Source: Corynebacterium sp. ACRPS
GTDB taxonomy: Bacteria; Actinomycetota; Actinomycetes; Mycobacteriales; Mycobacteriaceae
Assembly (NCBI RefSeq): GCF_022346005.1
Contig: NZ_JAKRMY010000004.1
Span: 93,580 to 157,579, forward strand
DNA: 64,000 nt
Reading direction: 5' to 3'
Made by a program: the position numbers and the translations under genes. The notes beneath the pieces were generated by a model. That model was given only the letters and a program-made list of their open reading frames with translations, did not search any database and was not told the DNA's origin. Positions 39,578-49,445 of the stretch are shown here, one piece after another (position 1 is the first letter of the stretch; every line of letters begins with the position of its first letter).

Positions 39578-40432
39578 TTAGAAATCGAAATCAAACATAC
39601 CGTCAAAGAAGCCGCCGCCATCGCCGTCAGATAATCCATCGAAGAATCCGCCACCGTCACCGGCGTCTCCCCCTCCGGCATCGCCGCCCATATCACCGGG
39701 GTCACCGGCGTCTCCGGCATCTCCTACGTCTGCGCCGCCGTCGGCTCCGTCTATGCCGCCGCCTTCGGCGCCGCCCCAGTCGCCGTTTTCTGCGGCGGCT
39801 GCGGAATAGCCCACGCCGGACATGCCGGCAAACATGGCGTTAAACATCATGGAATAACCCATCATCCACACGCCCGTTTGCAGGGCATCTTCCCACCAAG
39901 GGCGGGAGTACCAACCGGCCGGAACGGGACGGCCGGCCACGGTTCCGCCTGGGTAATAGTTCGGGGTTTCCTCAGAGGCGTAGGGGGAGGCAGTCAATTC
40001 CTGCCCATTGGCATCCACCGTGCGCTTCTCGGTGACCTTACCGGCGGCGCGCTGCCCCTCCAGCGGCGGCAATTCCGGCCCTGGGTTCATGTCCATAATC
40101 TCGCGGGCGGCATTGACGTAATGCATGCCCTCAAGCGCCGATTCGCGGGCCAAATTGGCCTGCTTGACCGTGGTGGCCCTTGAAATAGCGGAGTTAGCCG
40201 CAGTAAAGCGCTCTGATGCGTCCGCCATCGCCTGCTGCGAGGCGGTATCCGTACCGGAAATCTGCATGACCTGGCCACCCAGGCGCTCAATCCAGCGGCG
40301 CGCATCCGCCTGGGCATCCGCTAACTGCTGCGCCTCTCGCTCCTCCCGGCTCTTTTTTGAGCTGCGCGAGGATAGATACCACGCGCCGCCACCGAGTACG
40401 ACTACAAGAAGTAGAAGTTCCACAACAATCAT
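39578..40432 (-). CDS. Membrane-anchored protein with Gly/Asp-rich tail (DUF1542-like)
   Basis: A 284-residue protein. Residues 3-20 are a membrane helix (VVELLLLVVVLGGGAWYL), followed by a helical region rich in Ala and Glu (EREAQQLADAQADARRW) resembling DUF1542. NYYPGGTVAGRPVPAGWYSRP and the hydrophobic WMMGYSMMFNAMFAGM are conserved in actinobacterial relatives as far as I recall. The last 75 residues are Gly/Asp/Ala repeats ending GGFFDG-GGGFFDG-FDFDF. Function unknown; an envelope role is possible. Confidence 0.7.
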   Translation of the reverse strand: MIVVELLLLVVVLGGGAWYLSSRSSKKSREEREAQQLADAQADARRWIERLGGQVMQISGTDTASQQAMADASERFTAANSAISRATTVKQANLARESALEGMHYVNAAREIMDMNPGPELPPLEGQRAAGKVTEKRTVDANGQELTASPYASEETPNYYPGGTVAGRPVPAGWYSRPWWEDALQTGVWMMGYSMMFNAMFAGMSGVGYSAAAAENGDWGGAEGGGIDGADGGADVGDAGDAGDPGDMGGDAGGGDAGDGGGFFDGLSDGDGGGFFDGMFDFDF

Positions 40433-40553
40433 CGCTTTCTTTACTGGAATTGGTCCTACCTATTTTAACGGCCTACCCACTGCGCGTGTTCCCTATTTTC
40501 ATTTTGGGGCGCTCATGCGCTAAAGTAGCCGACAGCGTTCAAGGTAACGCTGT

Positions 40554-40628
40554 GGGAATGTCGTATAGTGGCTAATACCTCAGCCTTCCAAGCTGAAGAC
40601 GCGGGTTCGATTCCCGTCATTCCCTCCA
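40554..40628 (+). tRNA. tRNA-Gly (TCC), CCA encoded
   Basis: Acceptor arms GGGAATG/CATTCCC, anticodon TCC at 40587-40589, T-arm GGTTCGATTCC, discriminator T and an encoded CCA. The 3' end borders the accessory island. Confidence 0.93.
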
Positions 40629-40713
40629 TGTTTGTACTGCAATAATTGACTATTGCAGCTGGTTGTTAGCGGTAAGTGGAACCATTGGTAGAACCATTTT
40701 GGTTGGCGTGTTT

Positions 40714-40747
40714 AAACCCTCACAGATTGTATATTCTGTGGGGGTTT
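40714..40747 (+). terminator. Terminator downstream of tRNA-Gly
   Basis: AAACCCTCACAGA and TCTGTGGGGGTTT pair with one mismatch and are followed by GAATATTTTT. It could end tRNA-Gly read-through or the transcript of a lost gene. Confidence 0.65.
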
Positions 40748-40872
40748 GAATATTTTTAGCTTTGGTTAGAGTTTCTTCCAGAGTGCGGGCACGGCGGGCG
40801 CCCCCATCCGGCTCGTGTGGTGTGGGTTTGGGTTGTTTTTGGGAAATATTCTTAAAATGTTCGTTCTTCCAG

Positions 40873-40902
40873 TTTACCAATAACGCATTACTGTGTTATA
40901 CT
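40873..40902 (+). promoter_or_regulatory. Promoter of the three-ORF island operon
   Basis: TTTACC and TATACT are 18 nt apart; the -10 is extended (TGTGTTATACT). It lies about 45 nt before the first small ORF. Confidence 0.55.
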
Positions 40903-40945
40903 AGTGAATGTAAGGCTGCAAGGCACTTACAAAACTGAAGAGGTG

Positions 40946-41047
40946 ATGGAGGTCGCGGCGCTAATTATTTCACTGTGTAGCCTAGCTATTCAGATAAAGC
41001 AGCACCGCAACGACCACCCACCAAAATCGGGTAGGCATCGCAAATAG
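40946..41047 (+). CDS. Small membrane peptide (33 aa), island ORF 1
   Basis: A 33-residue peptide: a single hydrophobic helix (VAALIISLCSLAIQI) followed by a basic, His-rich tail (KQHRNDHPPKSGRHRK). AGAGG lies 3 nt before the ATG, and GTG 40943 would also be possible. The shape resembles holin-like or type I toxin peptides, but no sequence match can be claimed. It is the first ORF behind the island promoter. Confidence 0.5.
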   Translation: MEVAALIISLCSLAIQIKQHRNDHPPKSGRHRK

Positions 41048-41091
41048 CCTCTAGGGGCACACCTCCCAATATACCGAAAGGACACATTACA

Positions 41092-41256
41092 GTGACATTG
41101 AAACAGGCCTCCGCCGTCTCAGGCATCGTAGTCGCCGCCGCCTACTCGATAATTGCCGATTCGCCCATCTGGCTTATTGTCATAGCCTTAGCGGCACTAT
41201 CCGGCTACAACCTAGCTACAGCCACTAACCAAGGGAGGAAAAACCGTGCAGCCTAA
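41092..41256 (+). CDS. Small membrane protein (54 aa), island ORF 2
   Basis: A 54-residue protein starting at GTG, with AAAGGA about 9 nt upstream. It has two short hydrophobic segments (VSGIVVAAAYSIIA and PIWLIVIALAALSGYNLA) and a polar tail. Its end overlaps the next gene by 11 nt, so the two are translationally coupled. I do not recognise the family; such two-helix proteins are common in phages and integrative elements of corynebacteria. Confidence 0.55.
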   Translation: MTLKQASAVSGIVVAAAYSIIADSPIWLIVIALAALSGYNLATATNQGRKNRAA

Positions 41257-41473
41257 AATCATCGATGTCGATACCGGCGATGAATTGTGGACTGGCTCGG
41301 ATTGCGCCGCCCATATCGGCGTGAGCTACGCAACCTGGCGCAATTACTCAGCTAATCACCGCACCCCTGAGCATGTGGCCACGATTTTGGGCCGCACGCG
41401 ACTGTGGCTTGCTGAGGATATTAAGCGCTGGCACGCGTCCCGGCCGGGGTCACCCAGCCAGCTCCGCCGTTAG
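41246..41473 (+). CDS. Excisionase/AlpA-like helix-turn-helix protein, island ORF 3
   Basis: A 75-residue DNA-binding protein with GTG start and GGGAGG 7 nt upstream. The segment WTGSDCAAHIGVSYATWRNY is a MerR-type helix-turn-helix, and PEHVATILGRTRLW-DIKRW is the wing region typical of AlpA or excisionase-like proteins of integrative elements. The usual partner, a tyrosine integrase, is absent. It may be a relic or a regulator of the island. Confidence 0.7.
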   Translation: MQPKIIDVDTGDELWTGSDCAAHIGVSYATWRNYSANHRTPEHVATILGRTRLWLAEDIKRWHASRPGSPSQLRR

Positions 41474-41576
41474 GCCTCCTTGCTGGTTCCTTAGCTTTAT
41501 CGAGGTCCCTGCTTGCCGATGCCTCCCTCCATCCCGCCGCCCATCTCCCGCCAAGCGCGGCTATAAATACATCACA

Positions 41577-42446
<870 letters not shown>

Positions 42447-42535
42447 TGCGCTTGGTGTAACCACCACATAGAAACGCCGCGTGGCACAAAGGGCCCGCGG
42501 CGTTCATTTATGTCTATTTAAGGAACCTGGCGGTT

Positions 42536-43015
42536 TTAGCGCGGGTCCTTGGGCAGCTCGGGTGGGATATTGGTGCGCTCGTATTCTGCGAGGATATCGA
42601 TGCGGCGCTGGTGACGCTCGGCGCGGGACCATTCTTGATCCAAGAAAGCATCCACGATTTCTAGGGCCTCTTCCTGCGAGTGCATGCGCCCGCCGATGCC
42701 GATGAGCTGCGCATTATTGTGCTCGCGGGCTAGGCGTGCCGTTTCTGGCGACCATGCCAGCGCACAGCGCGCGCCCTTGACCTTATTGGCGGCAATCTGC
42801 TCGCCATTTCCGGATCCACCTAGCACGATTCCCAGGGAACCTGGATCGTTGACGGTGCATAGGGCCGCTTCAATGCAGAATGCGGGGTAGTCATCCTCGG
42901 CGTCATAGGTATGAGCGCCGCAATCGATGACGTCATGGCCTTGTTTGGTGAGGTGTTCAGAAATCAGGTTTTTGGTCTCAAAACCTGCGTGGTCAGCTCC
43001 AAGATATACGCGCAT
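42536..43015 (-). CDS. rpiB: Ribose-5-phosphate isomerase B
   Basis: A 159-residue RpiB interconverting ribose-5-phosphate and ribulose-5-phosphate. It starts MRVYLGADHAGFETKN; GGSGNGEQIAANKVKGARCAL holds the active-site loop. As in mycobacteria, the active-site residue is not the cysteine of the Escherichia coli enzyme but a serine (GGSGNG). TACTGT plus 7 nt precede the ATG. The order rpiB to pepN matches Rv2465c-Rv2467. Confidence 0.93.
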   Translation of the reverse strand: MRVYLGADHAGFETKNLISEHLTKQGHDVIDCGAHTYDAEDDYPAFCIEAALCTVNDPGSLGIVLGGSGNGEQIAANKVKGARCALAWSPETARLAREHNNAQLIGIGGRMHSQEEALEIVDAFLDQEWSRAERHQRRIDILAEYERTNIPPELPKDPR

Positions 43016-43134
43016 AGCCCCTACAGTACCGGCACCGCCGCCTTCTGGGCACCACTTTCTACAACCTATTTCGTTCATCGTCCGGTGCTGTTAAGCTAAA
43101 GCGCAGATTACGTGCTGCATAGAAAGGCTAAAGC

Positions 43135-43536
43135 ATGGCCCCTCGCGTCCTCGCACTCTACGGCAGCATCCTTGCTATCGCGGTGCTGTTATTTGCGGCG
43201 AATATCTTCTTAACCAATAAGAACTACCTCGTGCCGCTTATTCATACCGTACTTTTCACTGTCGCCCACCTTGTTCTTGGGCTGTGGTGGCTGAATCAGA
43301 GGGTACTAAAGAAAAATCGCCTCGGCGGTTTAGCCGCGGTGATTGGGGTGTTATCCCTGCTTACCGCGGCCTCATGGGCTACGTGGGTGGCCGCCGCTTG
43401 GTCAGAATTTCAAGCCCAGACGGCCCTGCCCATTATCAATATCGCCGGGGTGCCGGCGTTTTTACTCACGCCGGTCATCGCGGTGTGCTGCCTGGCCGCC
43501 GCCGTGCGCCGCAAGCAAGGCCAGCAGCGCTCATAA
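43135..43536 (+). CDS. Small four-helix membrane protein
   Basis: A 133-residue protein of unknown function with four hydrophobic segments (LYGSILAIAVLLFAANIF, TVLFTVAHLVLGLWWL, LAAVIGVLSLLTAASWATW and PAFLLTPVIAVCCLAAA) and a basic tail. GAAAGG lies 8 nt before the ATG. It ends directly next to the convergent DsbA-like gene. Confidence 0.7.
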   Translation: MAPRVLALYGSILAIAVLLFAANIFLTNKNYLVPLIHTVLFTVAHLVLGLWWLNQRVLKKNRLGGLAAVIGVLSLLTAASWATWVAAAWSEFQAQTALPIINIAGVPAFLLTPVIAVCCLAAAVRRKQGQQRS

Positions 43537-44160
43537 CTAGTCCTCTTCTACCTGTGGCATCTCTGTGCGAGAGCGCTTGAGTTCGAAGAAGTAAGGGAAC
43601 TGGGCTAGGCGCACGGAGGCATCGAAAAGCTCACCGGCTTCCTCACCCGTGGGAACGCGGGTAATAACCGGGCCGAAGAAGGCGGTATCGCCCAACTTAA
43701 TAACCGGGGTTCCTACCTCATCGCCCACGGAAGAAATGCCGTTGTGGTGGTATTCGCGCAGCTTCTCGTCGTACTCCTCGGTGCGTGCCACCTCCGCAAA
43801 GTCTGCGGGGAGGCCAACCTGCTCTAATGCCTGGGCGATGATCTCGTCATAGCCGCCATCCCCCTTCTTTCCGCCATTGCCCTTGGCGTGAATCAGGGTG
43901 CCCATGGCGGTATAGAGCTCGTCTACCTTTTCTGGCTGCTCGGTCTTTACCTTGGCAAATACGCGGGCAGGGCCCCAGTTGGCCTCCATCATCTCCATGT
44001 ATTCGGGATCGAGATCGCGGCCATCATTCAGCACCGACAGGGACATCGGCTCGAATTCCACCGTAATATCGCGGACCTTTTCTACCTCTTTGATCCAGCG
44101 GGACGTTGCCCATGCGAAGGGGCAGGAAGCGTCGAACCAAAACTTAACTGGGGTGGTCAT
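43537..44160 (-). CDS. DsbA-like thioredoxin-fold oxidoreductase (Rv2466c family)
   Basis: A 207-residue protein of the DsbA/FrnE-like group. KFWFDASCPFAWATSRWI carries the active site, with a cis-proline loop in GTPVIKLGDTAFFGP. Its neighbour pepN and the whole sequence correspond to Rv2466c, a mycothiol-dependent reductase. Rv2466c has a CPWC site; here it is CPFA, so the second cysteine is missing and a monothiol mechanism with mycothiol is likely. ATG 44160 follows GAGGAATA; the longer frame upstream is not used. Confidence 0.85.
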   Translation of the reverse strand: MTTPVKFWFDASCPFAWATSRWIKEVEKVRDITVEFEPMSLSVLNDGRDLDPEYMEMMEANWGPARVFAKVKTEQPEKVDELYTAMGTLIHAKGNGGKKGDGGYDEIIAQALEQVGLPADFAEVARTEEYDEKLREYHHNGISSVGDEVGTPVIKLGDTAFFGPVITRVPTGEEAGELFDASVRLAQFPYFFELKRSRTEMPQVEED

Positions 44161-44258
44161 TATTCCTCCTTGAAATAAGTGCAGTTTGCCCCACCACTGT
44201 AAACGCGCTGCTAACCTTGATGCATCACTATTTTCGTTAGCAAAGGAGAATCTAGGCA

Positions 44259-46775
44259 ATGACCTCTGTAAACCTCACGTGGGAGGAAGCAAAAAATCGC
44301 TCCCAGATGCTCAAGGTTGAGCATTACGATGTCGCTTTAGACCTTAAGCATTCCGATACCCACTTCCTGTCCACCACCACGGTGCGCTTTAGCACCCAGG
44401 AGGCCGGTTCTACCTTCATCGATCTGCGCGCGGACAAGCTGCACGAGGTGCGCCTGAACGGAAACCCGCTGCCCACGCAGTCCTATGACCCCACCTACGG
44501 CATTCCCCTCTCCGGGCTGCAGGTAGCGGATTACACGCTCAAGGTCACCGCGGAGATCCCCTTCTCCCGCACCGGCGAAGGCCTGCACCGCTTCGTGGAC
44601 CCTGCCGATAACGAGGTCTACCTCTACACCCAGTTTGAAACCGCCGATGCCAAACGCGTCTTTGCCTGCTTCGACCAGCCGGATCTGAAGGCCACCTACT
44701 CCCTGCACTTTAAGGCCCCAGAGGAGTGGACCATTATCACCAATGGCCCGGTCACCCGCGAGGGCGATACCTCCCATTCTGAGATCGACTACCCGCTATC
44801 GACCTACCTGGTTGCCCTGTGCGCAGGCCCCTACCACGAGGTCACCGATACTTGGCGCGGCGAGCTGACCGAGCACCCCGAAGGCAAGCCGGCGCAAAAG
44901 CTCGAGGTCCCGCTCGGTATTTACTGCCGCGCCTCGCTGGCAGATTCCCTCGATGCCGAGCGCCTTTTTACTGAGACCAAGCAGGGTTTCGACTTTTACC
45001 ACCGCAACTTCGGCTTCCCCTACCCCTTTGGCAAGTACGACCAGATTTTCGTCCCAGAGTTCAACGCCGGCGCGATGGAAAACGCCGGTTGCGTAACCCT
45101 CCGCGATGAATACGTCTTTACCTCGCAGGCCACGCACTACAAGTACGAGCGCCGCGCCGATACCGTCCTGCACGAGCTCGCCCACATGTGGTTCGGTGAC
45201 CTCGTGACCATGCAGTGGTGGAATGACCTATGGCTCAACGAGTCCTTCGCCACCTGGTCCGCGGCCATCTCGCAGGCGGAAGAAACCGAATACGATACCG
45301 CCTGGGTCACCTTTGCCAACGTGGAAAAGTCCTGGGCCTACCAGCAGGATCAGCTGCCTACCACCCACCCCATTTCCACCGATGCCAGCGATATCGAAAC
45401 CGTGGAGCAAAACTTCGACGGTATTACCTACGCCAAGGGCGCCTCGGTGCTCAAGCAGCTGCAGGCCTACGTTGGCCGCGAGAACTTCCTCGCCGGCGTG
45501 CGCCGTCACTTCGCCGCTCACGCGTGGGGCAATGCCACCTTCGACGATCTGCTCCGCCACCTCGAGGAGGCCTCCGGGCGCGATCTCTCCTTCTGGGCAC
45601 AGCAGTGGCTGAAGACCACCGGTATTAATACCCTGGCGGTTGCCACGGGGGCCGATGATGACGGCACCATCACCCAGGCGCAGCTCACCCAGCGCGGCGA
45701 TACCCTGCGCACCCACCGCGTTGCAGTGGGCCTGTACAGCACGCAGGACGGCAAGGTTGTGCGCACCGAGCGCCTCGAGATGGACGTGGATGGCGAATCC
45801 ACCGAGATCCCAGAGCTGGTCGGCCGCAACCTGAAGGACATCGACTTCATCCTGCCCAACGATGACGATCTGACCTACTGCCTCATCGATTTGGATGCAG
45901 GATCCCTGCAATTTCTGCTGGATAATATCGAGAAATTTGATGACCCCATGGCGCGCACCCTGTGCTGGTCCACCGCCTGGGAGATGACCCGCGCCGGCAC
46001 CATGCGCGCCCGCGACTTTATCCGCTTGGTGGCCCGCGGTATGAAGGCGGAGACCGAGCTCGCCGTCCTCGAGCGCATCGTCTCGCAGGCCTCTACCGCA
46101 CTGAAGAACTACGCCGATCCGGCGTGGGCGAAAGACAGCACGGTTTTGGCGCAGGCGCTTGTCGATGGCGCCCGGAGCACCGATGCGCAGCGTTCCATCA
46201 TCTGCACGCAGGCGCTGTCTAGGATTCGGCTGCACCAGCCGGCCCGCGACTACCTGCACGATCTCCTCGCGGATTCCGATGATGCCGGGCTGCGCTGGTC
46301 CGCCGTCGCAGCGCTCGCTGCCGCGGGTGCGCTTGCCGATGCCGAGGCCGCCATCGCCGCCCAGCTCAAGCGCGATAATTCCGCTACCGGCTACTACTCT
46401 TCCCTGCGCGCCCACGCCGCGATTGCCACCGCGGATAATAAGCGCGCGGTATGGGAAGAAATCGTAGCCGGGGATCTCACCAACCGCGAGCTCACCTCGA
46501 AGCTGGAGGGCTTAAACTACCCGCACTCCGATGATCTCTTACCCACCGCGGAATTCTTCGAGGTGGCCGAAAAGATCTGGGACTCCCAGTCCTCCGAGGT
46601 GGGCCTGACCACCGTTACCGGGCTATTCCCGTCCTGGGATATCAGCCAAGATGGCCTCGATCGCGCCGATGCCTTCCTGCAGAAGGATCTGGCAGGCGGC
46701 CTGCGCCGCACGATTACCGAGCAGCGCGACCGCGTGGCCCGCGCCCTGCGCAACCGCGAGGTCGACGCCGCTTAA
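44259..46775 (+). CDS. pepN: Aminopeptidase N
   Basis: An 838-residue M1 zinc metallopeptidase that removes N-terminal residues from peptides. The exopeptidase motif GAMEN begins near residue 271, HELAHMW gives zinc ligands His305 and His309 with catalytic Glu306, and the third ligand is Glu328 in NESFATW. The C-terminal ERAP1-like helical domain is present. AAAGGAG precedes the ATG. Two short runs upstream contain no clear operator. Confidence 0.95.
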   Translation: MTSVNLTWEEAKNRSQMLKVEHYDVALDLKHSDTHFLSTTTVRFSTQEAGSTFIDLRADKLHEVRLNGNPLPTQSYDPTYGIPLSGLQVADYTLKVTAEIPFSRTGEGLHRFVDPADNEVYLYTQFETADAKRVFACFDQPDLKATYSLHFKAPEEWTIITNGPVTREGDTSHSEIDYPLSTYLVALCAGPYHEVTDTWRGELTEHPEGKPAQKLEVPLGIYCRASLADSLDAERLFTETKQGFDFYHRNFGFPYPFGKYDQIFVPEFNAGAMENAGCVTLRDEYVFTSQATHYKYERRADTVLHELAHMWFGDLVTMQWWNDLWLNESFATWSAAISQAEETEYDTAWVTFANVEKSWAYQQDQLPTTHPISTDASDIETVEQNFDGITYAKGASVLKQLQAYVGRENFLAGVRRHFAAHAWGNATFDDLLRHLEEASGRDLSFWAQQWLKTTGINTLAVATGADDDGTITQAQLTQRGDTLRTHRVAVGLYSTQDGKVVRTERLEMDVDGESTEIPELVGRNLKDIDFILPNDDDLTYCLIDLDAGSLQFLLDNIEKFDDPMARTLCWSTAWEMTRAGTMRARDFIRLVARGMKAETELAVLERIVSQASTALKNYADPAWAKDSTVLAQALVDGARSTDAQRSIICTQALSRIRLHQPARDYLHDLLADSDDAGLRWSAVAALAAAGALADAEAAIAAQLKRDNSATGYYSSLRAHAAIATADNKRAVWEEIVAGDLTNRELTSKLEGLNYPHSDDLLPTAEFFEVAEKIWDSQSSEVGLTTVTGLFPSWDISQDGLDRADAFLQKDLAGGLRRTITEQRDRVARALRNREVDAA

Positions 46776-46778
46776 TGC

Positions 46779-47468
46779 TTAGTTCTTGCGGAGGTTCAGT
46801 TCGATGCGCGGGCGCACCTGAATCTCCGTGAGCTGGGTGGTGGGCCCAGCCTCCACGACGGTGCGGATGGCGCGCGCCACCTCCACGGGCGCAATAACCT
46901 CGTTCGGGTTGTAGTCCTGCAGGCCCTCCAGCATCGGGGTATCGGTGGGCCCCGGCGCCACGGTGGAGACGCGGATGCCGGGTTCGGAGATACGCAGGGC
47001 ATCGGCAAGCGCATACAGCGCGTGCTTCGTCGCGGCATAAACCACGTTATCGCCGTAGCTCTTGCGCCCCGCCCCCGAGTTGATGAAGACGACGGTGCCC
47101 TCCGCCTTGCGCAGCTGCGGCAAGAGCGCGCGAGTAACCTCCGCTGGCGCGTGAACGTTTAAGTCCATGTGGGCGCGCCAATCGTGCGGGGTGGCCTCTT
47201 CCACCGAGAACTTCGTGGCGCGTGCCGCGCCGTGCACGAGCACATCGACCCGCTCTAGCTCGGGCAGCTGCATGCCCTCATCCAGCCCGGCTACCAAGTC
47301 GCTGGCAACCGGCGTGATATTTGCGGCTTTCGGCAGCTCATCGGCTCTGCGGCCCAGCGCATACACGTGGTGATCGCGGGCGAGATCCTTGATGATCTCG
47401 CGCCCCATGCCACCGGTGGCACCGGTAACGACGGCGATTTTCTCTGGCACATTCGTGGTATCAGTCAT
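46779..47468 (-). CDS. SDR-family oxidoreductase
   Basis: A 229-residue short-chain dehydrogenase. The cofactor loop TGATGGMGREI, the NNAG-position HGAARAT and the active-site pair Ser (INSGAGRKS) and YAATKHAL are present. The segment YALGRR after strand 2 suggests NADP. TATGAT lies 8 nt before the ATG. The substrate is unknown; it is convergent with pepN with 3 bp between. Confidence 0.83.
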   Translation of the reverse strand: MTDTTNVPEKIAVVTGATGGMGREIIKDLARDHHVYALGRRADELPKAANITPVASDLVAGLDEGMQLPELERVDVLVHGAARATKFSVEEATPHDWRAHMDLNVHAPAEVTRALLPQLRKAEGTVVFINSGAGRKSYGDNVVYAATKHALYALADALRISEPGIRVSTVAPGPTDTPMLEGLQDYNPNEVIAPVEVARAIRTVVEAGPTTQLTEIQVRPRIELNLRKN

Positions 47469-47547
47469 GCCACCCCATCATAGGGAAAATGGATGCTAGC
47501 GGTGCGCGGCGTTCGTCCCCGTTCCGCGATGTGGAACGATAGGGGCT

Positions 47548-49419
47548 ATGGCTACTCCTGCAATCGCGATCGTCGGCATGGGCCCGCGCGGCATCTCTAT
47601 CTTGGAACGCCTCGCCGCTCGCATGGATGATTCCAGCTCCCCCGTCACCGTCCACCTCATCGACGAGGCCCAGCACGGCGCCGGCCGGGTCTGGGACACC
47701 GCCCAAACCAAGACCCTGTGCATGAATACGCGCGCTGGCGCCGTCACGCTTTTTACCGAGCCCGGCGCGACGGTGAACGCCCCGGTGCTCGAGGGGCCAA
47801 CGCAATACGAGTGGATCCAGCTGCTGCGCGGTGAGGGCGATAAGGTAGCTCCTGCCAAGCGCGAGCTTTATGCACAGCACCCTCCCGCCCCACACATTGC
47901 CACCGAGTACCGCGCGGAGCTGGCCGCCACCCGCCCAGAGTCCAATCCCACGCGCGCTTTATACGGCGAGTACCTGCGCTGGGTCTATGACGTGGTGCTG
48001 GCGCGCCTGCCGGAGAGCATTTCCACGGTGAGCCACCACCACCGCGTGGAGACCATCACCACGGATGGCTCAGCCGATATCCTGCACCTGGACGATGGCT
48101 CGCAGGTGCACGCCGATGCCTCGGTCCTAGCCTATGGCTGGATGGCGCCGCGCTTTAATGACGAGGAGCAGCACTTGGCGGAATCCGGGCTGCACTGGAT
48201 CGCGCCGGGCAATCCCGTGGAACAAGACTATAAAGCCATTCCCGCCGGCGAAGACGTGCTGGTACGCGGGCTTGGCATGGGTTTTTATGACATCATGGCG
48301 CTAACCACCATTGAACGCGGTGGCAAATTCGTCGAGGATGCCACCACTCGCTCTGGCCTGCGCTACGAGGCGAGCGGGAAGGAACCACATTTCATCGTCG
48401 CCTCCGGCCGCGGTTATCCCTTCCATCCCAAGTCCGAGTACAACGAGCTGCCGCCCACGATGCCGCGGCGGCGGTTGCATGGGGTCATCGGAAAGCTCAA
48501 GGGCGCCGAGGACATCGACTTCGACGCCCAGGTTTGGCCCGCCATCGCGCGCGATAGCTACGAGGCGTATATCACCACGCTGGAACGAGTGAATCCGGCA
48601 GCTCTCCTTCGCCCGCGCGAAGAGATCCTCACGGTCATCGATGCCACCGCGCCTGACGATCTCGGCACCGCCCTTGCTCCCCTAGTCACCCAGCCGTGGG
48701 ATATGACAGACCTTATGTACCAAGTTGCTGGATTTACCGGCGATATTTCGGCGCTCACCGCCCACATTGCGGATTCCCTGGCGGGCGATATCCAGGAGGC
48801 GGCCGCCGGGTATGATTCGCCCATGAAGGCCGCGCTGTGGTCACTGTCCCAGTCGCGCAAGCCCTCCTCCATCCTGGGTGCAGAAGGCCGCTATACCCGC
48901 GAGTCCCGCACAGGCCGCTACGCGCAATTCATGTCCTTTGGGCAGATGGTGGGCTCGGGCCCTCCGCTGTTCCGCGTGCGCCAGCTGCTCGCGCTTGTCG
49001 ATGCCCACCTGGTCCATTTCCTTGGTGATCACCCCACCCTCGCGATCGAGTCAGACCATTACACCCTGACTTCTGGCCCGCGCTCGGCATCGTCGCCCAC
49101 GCTTGTCGATGCCTTCATGCACAAGCCCGATATCCGCGTCGCCGGCGATCCGCTCACCCGCGGATTGGCCGAGGGTGGCCGGGTGCGCCCGTTTGCTGAT
49201 CACGGGCAGGACACCGGCTCCCCCGAAACCGATGGTGCCACGCGGCGCACCGTCCACCCAGATGGCAGCCTGGATGAGCGCCTGCATATCGTGGGCATTC
49301 CCACCTATGCGCAGTGGCCGGATACAACGATTTCCCCCATGCCGGGCACGGATCCACTCATGCTGCAGGAAACCGATAAGACCGCCGGCTCCCTGCTCAA
49401 GGTTGCCGGCGGCCGGTAA
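47548..49419 (+). CDS. FAD/NAD(P)-binding oxidoreductase-like protein
   Basis: A 623-residue protein. The FAD site is IVGMGPRGISILERL at the N-terminus, and a second dinucleotide site is VRGLGMGFYDIM near residue 235. This matches the FAD_NAD_binding_9/YdhS-like group, which resembles ornithine or lysine N-monooxygenases. About 200 C-terminal residues have no recognisable domain. The reaction is unknown. AGGGG precedes the ATG; it is divergent from the SDR gene. Confidence 0.75.
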   Translation: MATPAIAIVGMGPRGISILERLAARMDDSSSPVTVHLIDEAQHGAGRVWDTAQTKTLCMNTRAGAVTLFTEPGATVNAPVLEGPTQYEWIQLLRGEGDKVAPAKRELYAQHPPAPHIATEYRAELAATRPESNPTRALYGEYLRWVYDVVLARLPESISTVSHHHRVETITTDGSADILHLDDGSQVHADASVLAYGWMAPRFNDEEQHLAESGLHWIAPGNPVEQDYKAIPAGEDVLVRGLGMGFYDIMALTTIERGGKFVEDATTRSGLRYEASGKEPHFIVASGRGYPFHPKSEYNELPPTMPRRRLHGVIGKLKGAEDIDFDAQVWPAIARDSYEAYITTLERVNPAALLRPREEILTVIDATAPDDLGTALAPLVTQPWDMTDLMYQVAGFTGDISALTAHIADSLAGDIQEAAAGYDSPMKAALWSLSQSRKPSSILGAEGRYTRESRTGRYAQFMSFGQMVGSGPPLFRVRQLLALVDAHLVHFLGDHPTLAIESDHYTLTSGPRSASSPTLVDAFMHKPDIRVAGDPLTRGLAEGGRVRPFADHGQDTGSPETDGATRRTVHPDGSLDERLHIVGIPTYAQWPDTTISPMPGTDPLMLQETDKTAGSLLKVAGGR

Positions 49420-49445
49420 ACTCGCGGTTGCGCTGTGAGCGCGAT

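Larger units (their letters stand above)
40629..40945. other. Gene-poor left part of the tRNA-Gly island
   Basis: This AT-rich stretch holds a hairpin CTGCAATA/TATTGCAG (40637-40658), a terminator (40714-40747), a promoter (40873-40902) and a leader hairpin TGTAAG/CTTACA (40909-40931). No well-supported gene is present. Base composition differs from the flanking core genes, which suggests foreign DNA. Confidence 0.5.

Noticed and set aside
40650..40880. 76-codon minus-strand ORF in the tRNA-Gly island
   Set aside because: It needs a TTG start without ribosome site, runs through the terminator hairpin at 40714-40747 and has no recognisable domain. A decayed gene remains possible.
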